NCBI GenBank assembly: GCA_018712515.1
Contig: DVGW01000045.1
Location: 1-36,624 of the forward strand
Direction: 5' to 3'
DNA length: 36,624 bases
Source of the DNA: Aphodovivens avicola
GTDB lineage: Bacteria; Actinomycetota; Coriobacteriia; Coriobacteriales; Eggerthellaceae
Shown here: piece by piece, positions 34,407-36,624 of the stretch
How the letters are laid out: every line of letters starts with the position of its first letter
How positions within the stretch are numbered: position 1 is the stretch's first letter
Position numbers and translations under genes: made by a program
The notes under the pieces: model-generated
Seen by the model: the letters and a program-made list of their open reading frames with translations, nothing else
Told to the model about the DNA's origin: nothing
The model's database searches: none

Positions 34407-35860
34407 ACGACACCGCAACCGCCAGCGCGGCAAAACCGGCAACCGACGCGACCGGCGCCGCGAAGCCCAAGGTCCCCCGCCGCGTGGCGGCCGTCATCAT
34501 CAACTCGCTGAAGGGCGGCGTGGTGCCGCGCATCGGGCTGCCCTACATCACCGTCGGGCGCACGCGCGAGATCCAGGCGCTCCTGCACGACCTGGACCTC
34601 ATCGCCGACGGCGGCGCGTCGTTCCGGTTCCTGGTGGGACGCTACGGCAGCGGCAAGAGCTTCCTGCTCCAGACGATCCGCAACCACGCGATGGGCAACG
34701 GGTTCGCCGTGTGCGACGCCGATCTGTCGCCCGAACGGCGGCTGCAGGGCACGCGGGGACAGGGGCTGGCCACCTACCGCGAGCTCATCCGCAACCTCTC
34801 GACCAAGACGCGCCCCGAGGGCGGCGCGCTCACGCTCATCCTCGACCGCTGGCTCGCCAACCTGCGTGCGGACGTGGCGGCGGGCGGCACGAACGAGGAC
34901 GATCCCGCGTTCGACGGCCAGGTCGAAGCCCGCATCTACGCCGTCGTGCGCGAGCTCGAGGAGATGGTCCACGGCTACGACTTCGCCAAGCTGCTCGCGC
35001 TCTACCACCGCGCCTGGCGCGAGGGGGACGAGGAGGCCCAGGCCAACGTCGTCAAGTGGCTGCGCGGCGAGTACCGCACCAAGACCGAAGCGCGCGCCGA
35101 GCTCGGCGTCAACGTGATCATCACCGACGACGACTGGTACGACTACCTCAAGCTGTTCGCGTGCTTTCTGCGGGGCGCCGGTTACAAGGGGCTGCTCGTG
35201 CTCGTCGACGAGCTGGTCAACCTCTACAAGATCCCCAACGCCATCACACGCCAATACAACTACGAGAAGATCCTCACCATGTACAATGACACCCTCCAGG
35301 GCAAAGCGCGCCACCTGGGCATCATCATGGGCGGCACGCCGCAGTCGATCGAGGACCGCCGCCGCGGCATCTACAGCTACGAGGCCCTGCGCAGCCGCCT
35401 GGCGCAGGGACGGTTCGCCGGCGAGGGCCTGATGGACCTGCTCGCGCCGGTCATCCGGCTCGAGCCCCTCACGCACGAGGAGCTGCTCGTGCTCATCGAG
35501 AAGCTGACGGACATCCACGCGGGGCTGTTCGGCTACGAGCGCACGCTCGGCGAGGACGACCTGGTCGCGTTCCTGCGCATCGAGTTCGGCCGCGTGGGGG
35601 CGAGCACGCACCTGACGCCGCGCGAGGTGATCCGCGACTTCGTCGAGCTTCTGGATATCGTCAGCCAGAACCCGCAGGTGGATGTCGCGCAGCTGCTGGA
35701 GTCGGATGCGTTCGAATACGCCCAGGCGCCCGAGCCGGGCATGCCGGACGGGTTCGCGACGTCCGCCGACGGCGCGACGGCGATTGCGGAAAGCGTGTCG
35801 AACCGCGGGGAAGCGCGCGGACCGTCGCCGTCCTCCCCCTACGCCGAGTTCACGATCTAG
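34403..35860 (+). CDS. BrxD-like ATP-binding protein (DUF2791)
   Basis: A 485-residue P-loop ATPase. After a 25-residue Ala-rich leader comes VIINSLKGGVVPRIGLPYITVGRTREIQ, then Walker A GRYGSGKS (79-86) and Walker B LLVLVDELVNLY (264-275), with TPQSIEDRRRGIYSYEALRSRL and LTPREVIRDFVELLDI downstream, as in the DUF2791/BrxD family. BrxD accompanies the helicase BrxHI in some BREX defence loci (types 2 and 6). The ATG overlaps the TerB gene stop (ATGA), and the helicase starts 9 bases after. The last ~50 residues are low complexity. Confidence 0.85.
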   Translation: MNDTATASAAKPATDATGAAKPKVPRRVAAVIINSLKGGVVPRIGLPYITVGRTREIQALLHDLDLIADGGASFRFLVGRYGSGKSFLLQTIRNHAMGNGFAVCDADLSPERRLQGTRGQGLATYRELIRNLSTKTRPEGGALTLILDRWLANLRADVAAGGTNEDDPAFDGQVEARIYAVVRELEEMVHGYDFAKLLALYHRAWREGDEEAQANVVKWLRGEYRTKTEARAELGVNVIITDDDWYDYLKLFACFLRGAGYKGLLVLVDELVNLYKIPNAITRQYNYEKILTMYNDTLQGKARHLGIIMGGTPQSIEDRRRGIYSYEALRSRLAQGRFAGEGLMDLLAPVIRLEPLTHEELLVLIEKLTDIHAGLFGYERTLGEDDLVAFLRIEFGRVGASTHLTPREVIRDFVELLDIVSQNPQVDVAQLLESDAFEYAQAPEPGMPDGFATSADGATAIAESVSNRGEARGPSPSSPYAEFTI

Positions 35861-35869
35861 GGGCGCGAC

Positions 35870-36624
35870 ATGGGCACCTTCGAGCGCTACGCGCCGTTCA
35901 TCCAGGACTTCATCTACGCGCATGAATGGGAGAACCTCCGCGCCATCCAGGTGGCGGCGGCCGACGCGATCTTCAACACCGACGACAACGTGCTGCTCGC
36001 CGCGTCGACCGCCTCCGGCAAAACCGAGGCGGCGTTCTTCCCCATCCTCACCGAGTTCTGGGAGGATCCGCCCCGCTCGGTGGGGGCGCTCTACATCGGG
36101 CCGCTCAAGGCGCTCATCAACGACCAATTCGCCCGCCTCACCGACCTGTGCGAAGAGGCGGACATCCCCGTGTGGCACTGGCACGGCGACGTCGCCGCAT
36201 CGCGCAAGGCGCGCCTGATGAAGAACCCCTCGGGCATCCTTCAGATCACGCCCGAATCCCTCGAGGCGCTGCTTCTGCGCAAGCATTCGGCGATCGCGCG
36301 CCTGTTCTGCGACCTGCGCTACATCGTCATCGACGAGGTCCATTCGCTTCTGCGCGGAGATCGCGGAGGACAGACGCTGTGCCTGATCGAGCGCTTGGGC
36401 CGCCTCGCCAACGTCAATCCCCGCCGCGTCGGGCTGTCCGCCACCATCGGCGACCCGCAGCTCACCGGCGCCTACCTGGCGGCAGGAACCGGCCGCGACA
36501 CGTTCATCCCGCGGATCGAGGCGCCGGGACGGCCCTGGAGGCTGTCGATGGAGCACTTCTACGTCACGGGGCCGCAAGCCGCTGACGATATCGGGATGTC
36601 CGGCGTCGGGGAGGGGATGTCCGG
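35870..36624 (+). CDS. BrxHI/Lhr-like DEAD/DEAH helicase (3' end outside window)
   Basis: The first 251 residues of a superfamily 2 helicase. Q-motif-like region RAIQVAAADAIF, Walker A ASTASGKT (45-52), motif Ia IGPLKALINDQFARL, ITPESLEALL, DEVH box (155-158) and motif III SATIGDP (190-196). Lhr-like helicases with this spacing are named BrxHI when next to brxD. Near the edge the reading frame has a repeated GMSG unit from two GGGATGTCCGG copies 21 bases apart. The remainder, including helicase domain 2, lies to the right. Confidence 0.85.
   Translation, partial: MGTFERYAPFIQDFIYAHEWENLRAIQVAAADAIFNTDDNVLLAASTASGKTEAAFFPILTEFWEDPPRSVGALYIGPLKALINDQFARLTDLCEEADIPVWHWHGDVAASRKARLMKNPSGILQITPESLEALLLRKHSAIARLFCDLRYIVIDEVHSLLRGDRGGQTLCLIERLGRLANVNPRRVGLSATIGDPQLTGAYLAAGTGRDTFIPRIEAPGRPWRLSMEHFYVTGPQAADDIGMSGVGEGMS

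Overview
The window is a dense, roughly two-thirds G+C stretch of bacterial chromosome. Gene content points to an anaerobic actinomycete, probably class Coriobacteriia (Eggerthellaceae-like): an F-type ATP synthase operon, two ECF vitamin transporters, an OFA-type MFS carrier, DUF1847 and DUF4430 proteins, many GTG starts and GGAGG ribosome sites. This placement is inference; no rRNA or tRNA gene was seen to settle it.

Layout. 1-6250 (minus): ATP synthase genes in the order small membrane protein-atpB-atpE-atpF-atpH-atpA-atpG-atpD, with atpD cut by the window start. 6411-10650 (minus): a run of alpha/beta hydrolase (monoacylglycerol lipase-like), glpK, rpiB, upp and comEB, linking glycerol use with pentose-phosphate and pyrimidine salvage. 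10786-19165 (minus): five tightly spaced genes behind a promoter and a probable cobalamin riboswitch: a 1340-residue surface protein with five DUF4430 (transcobalamin C-terminal-like) repeats plus a PQQ-type beta-propeller and a C-terminal membrane anchor, a second membrane-anchored DUF4430 protein, EcfT, a fused two-domain EcfA ATPase and an S-component. I read this as a corrinoid capture and import system. 19263-21679 (minus): DUF1847 protein and a COG2509-type FAD dehydrogenase. 21770-22522 (plus): a HicA/HicB toxin-antitoxin pair. 22542-27476 (minus): a HI0933/BaiN-family flavoprotein, an OFA-family MFS carrier with a structured leader and palindromic operator, and an AGCS (alanine/glycine:cation) symporter. 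27568-31819 (plus): FMN riboswitch with a very long variable arm, an intrinsic terminator, then ribU-ecfA1-ecfA2-ecfT and an FMN-binding-type (PNPOx fold) protein. 31821-32343 (minus): a DUF1292 protein followed by a cluster of large hairpins. 32512-36624 (plus): TerB-N/TerB-C protein, a BrxD-like ATPase (DUF2791) and a BrxHI/Lhr-like helicase (cut by the window end), behind a promoter carrying three SOS-box-like motifs at exact 16-bp spacing.

How the parts fit. Two independent vitamin uptake loci sit within 20 kb, each under its own riboswitch: B12 (10.8-19.1 kb) and riboflavin (27.6-31.8 kb). The two most interesting systems are (i) the B12 locus, which combines in one operon the two folds known elsewhere for extracellular B12 capture (transcobalamin-like domain and beta-propeller) with an ECF importer, and (ii) the TerB-BrxD-BrxHI operon, which holds the BREX-associated ATPase/helicase pair with a TerB-domain protein and, so far as the window shows, no PglX/PglZ, under what looks like DNA-damage control.
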